A program made the translations under genes and the position numbers. 7,976 nucleotides of DNA from COMBO-56-21 sp041559015 (GTDB lineage Archaea; Thermoplasmatota; Thermoplasmata; UBA10834). Positions 6,197-7,976 of this stretch are shown in pieces. Under the pieces are notes generated by a model. It was not told the DNA's origin. It saw only the letters and a program-made list of their open reading frames with translations, and did no database searches. The DNA is taken from positions 1 to 7,976 of the forward strand of contig JBFFED010000054.1 in the NCBI GenBank assembly GCA_041559015.1, given 5' to 3'. Positions within the stretch are counted from its first letter, which is position 1, and each line of letters starts with the position of its first letter.

Positions 6197-6200
6197 GGAG
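6197..6200 (+). promoter_or_regulatory. Shine-Dalgarno site of the MMPL transporter gene
   Basis: GGAG lies eight bases before the ATG at 6209. The ATG at 6201 runs into a TGA after two codons, so the start at 6209 is preferred. In the 150-bp gap after leuS there is a weak TATA-like GTTTACCA (6078-6085) and a T5 run (6111-6115) that might end leuS transcription. Neither is strong. Confidence 0.5.
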
Positions 6201-6208
6201 ATGTTCGA

Positions 6209-7976
6209 ATGATATTTGAGAGACTCGCCAATGTCGTGGTCCGCCACCACAGGATGATACTAATCGCCTGGATAGTCGCACTGCTTGCCATCTCCCCCGC
6301 AATAACGAAGGTCAACGAGGTCCTGGTCTTCCAGGAGTCGGAGATGGTCGAGGGCGACACGGAATCCTTGATCGCCCAGAGGATCATTGACGAGCAGTTC
6401 CCCGTCGCGCTCGCGAACAGCACAATCATGATAGTCCTGGAGGGGCCGGATATCGGCTCAGCGGAGGTAAGGGACTTCTGCCTGGCACTCGGCGACCGAG
6501 CGGCCTCGTCTGATGAGCTCGACTATCTCGAGGATCTGACCTCCGTCTACTCCGCGTCTGAAGGAATGATATACGCGCTGTCTTCCGAACTCGGCCCCGC
6601 CATTTACGAGACCGAGTATCAGGTCAACATGACGGCCTCGCTGCTCTATGGCATACCCGCTCTGTATCTGAACAACTGGATGGTCGCAAACCTGACCTTT
6701 CCCCTGTACACGATAAACCAGACTGACTCCGCAGCATACAATGCAACGGTGTCCTCGATGCCTGTCCTGCTCTCTGGGGCGGACCCCGCCACGACGATGC
6801 TCTCCTATCAGTATCTCGGTGGGTTCTGCGTGGCGTGGAACTCAACGTACGACATCCCCTCCCTGACCTCGAACCCACCGGCTCGTGCCGAGGCCGCCAT
6901 CGGAGCGGCTGCCCCTCAGTTCATCGAGAGCCTCCCGTATCCGACGGACCAGAAGGACGTGATGTACGCAGTGCTCGAGTCTTTCGACTTGTCCACATTC
7001 TCGAATCTAACCCTCATACACGCCTTCTCAGTCTCGACGGTCGCAACCTACGCCGGCGTGGACGACATGGAGTTCATGGAGGAGATCTACACACTGGGGC
7101 CAGAGTACGTGCCTGAGGAGCTTGGGGCGTTCTCTCGATCCGTGGTATCCTCAAGGACCCTCTCCGAGCTGCCTATACAGCTCCCTCCAGAGTATCTCTC
7201 CAGCCTAGTGAGCCCAGACAGCACCGTGACACTCATCCTCCTCAGCTTCTCGAAGGATTCCGGTTACCTCGAAGATGGACAGAAACCGATCGTCAACAAC
7301 GTCTTCGCCCTCAGGGAGATGGTATCGGAGCTGAGACCCATCCACCTGTCATCTGACTACGAGACGTATGTGACCGGGGACGCAGCGCTGACCGCGGACA
7401 TGGAGGACTCCATGATGGCGGAGCTTGCGCTCATCGAACCCATCACCATCATACTCATCATAGTGCTCATGGGCGCCTTCTTCCGGTCGGTGGTGGCGCA
7501 GTTCCTGCCGCTCGGGGGCGTCATGGTTGCGCTGGGGGTCAGCCAGGCGCTCGTGTTCTTCGTGGGATACTTCATCGCTGACATCCATTACTCTGTCGTC
7601 ACGATGCTCTTCAGCATCCTGATGGGCGTCGGGACCGACTACGCCATCTTCATAGTCGCGAGGTACAGGGAGGAGCGCATAAAGGGCCATAACCGGGAGG
7701 AATCCGTGAGGACCTCGGTCACATGGGCAGGCGAGAGCATCTCGACGAGCGGCGCTACCGTCATGATATCCTTCTTCGCCCTTTCCATCGCCGAGTTCTC
7801 CATGATACGGACCATGGGCCTGATCATGGGCCTGGCCATCGGCATATCCCTGCTAGTCGCTCTCACCCTGGTCCCCTCGCTCATCATGCTCCTGGGGAAC
7901 AGGATATTCTGGCCCACCCGGGGGGCGCGCTGGTACCGGTTCGCCGAGAAGGTCATGGAGAGGAGGTCGCAGGGGC
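6209..7976 (+). CDS. MMPL/RND-superfamily membrane transporter, N-terminal part (right end cut by window edge)
   Basis: Probably exports lipids or other hydrophobic compounds, or couples ion flow to membrane work; the substrate cannot be read from sequence. 589 codons are open to the window edge. A first membrane helix (about 16-33) follows basic residues VVRHHR. A large extracytoplasmic domain (about 35-404) comes next, then hydrophobic helices at about 405-427, 431-456, 461-484, 512-531 and 535-563. The family hallmark GVGTDYAIFIVARYREE (473-489), with Asp477 in the membrane, is typical of MMPL proteins and their proton path. RND proteins are usually two repeats of six helices, so the visible part is about the first repeat. 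Seven N-x-S/T sequons (Asn 70, 140, 161, 170, 178, 211, 266) all lie in the outer domain. Start ATG is supported by GGAG eight bases upstream. Confidence 0.92.
   Translation, partial: MIFERLANVVVRHHRMILIAWIVALLAISPAITKVNEVLVFQESEMVEGDTESLIAQRIIDEQFPVALANSTIMIVLEGPDIGSAEVRDFCLALGDRAASSDELDYLEDLTSVYSASEGMIYALSSELGPAIYETEYQVNMTASLLYGIPALYLNNWMVANLTFPLYTINQTDSAAYNATVSSMPVLLSGADPATTMLSYQYLGGFCVAWNSTYDIPSLTSNPPARAEAAIGAAAPQFIESLPYPTDQKDVMYAVLESFDLSTFSNLTLIHAFSVSTVATYAGVDDMEFMEEIYTLGPEYVPEELGAFSRSVVSSRTLSELPIQLPPEYLSSLVSPDSTVTLILLSFSKDSGYLEDGQKPIVNNVFALREMVSELRPIHLSSDYETYVTGDAALTADMEDSMMAELALIEPITIILIIVLMGAFFRSVVAQFLPLGGVMVALGVSQALVFFVGYFIADIHYSVVTMLFSILMGVGTDYAIFIVARYREERIKGHNREESVRTSVTWAGESISTSGATVMISFFALSIAEFSMIRTMGLIMGLAIGISLLVALTLVPSLIMLLGNRIFWPTRGARWYRFAEKVMERRSQG

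Noticed and set aside
6067..6429. Minus-strand ORF of 120 codons after leuS
   Set aside because: More than half lies antisense to the MMPL gene start, with no promoter or domain seen. Treated as a shadow.

Overview
The window looks archaeal, most likely euryarchaeal. The evidence is an archaeal-type leucyl-tRNA synthetase, an archaeal-type NAD kinase (COG3199-like), an FtsZ-family GTPase next to a ribbon-helix-helix (RHH) regulator, and TATA boxes with purine-rich BRE-like sequence rather than -35/-10 promoters. Codon use is GC-rich, with frequent AGG (Arg) and ATA (Ile). A Thermoplasmata-type lineage would fit, but that is a guess from general character. No mobile element, tRNA, rRNA or CRISPR array was seen.

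Layout. Three main genes lie on the minus strand on the left. In their direction of transcription they are a tandem-RHH DNA-binding protein (2537-2157), an FtsZ-like GTPase (2062-1277) and a predicted NAD kinase (1096 to beyond the left edge). A possible 16-codon ORF sits just before the FtsZ-like gene and overlaps its start as ATGA. A 262-bp divergent promoter region (2538-2799) separates this group from the plus-strand genes: a 100-aa two-helix membrane protein (2800-3102), leuS (3176-6058, complete) and the N-terminal part of an MMPL/RND-type transporter (6209 to beyond the right edge).

How the genes work together. The RHH and FtsZ-like genes form an apparent regulator-GTPase unit that resembles the haloarchaeal cdrS-ftsZ2 pairing. 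The RHH promoter carries three inverted repeats built on a TGTC/GACA half-site, two of which bracket the TATA box; this suggests autoregulation. The most unusual gene is the FtsZ-like one. It has a well-preserved GTPase domain and helix H7 but ends after 261 residues, with no room for the C-terminal activation domain and no recognisable T7 synergy loop. The NAD kinase, LeuRS and transporter look like housekeeping genes with their own promoters.
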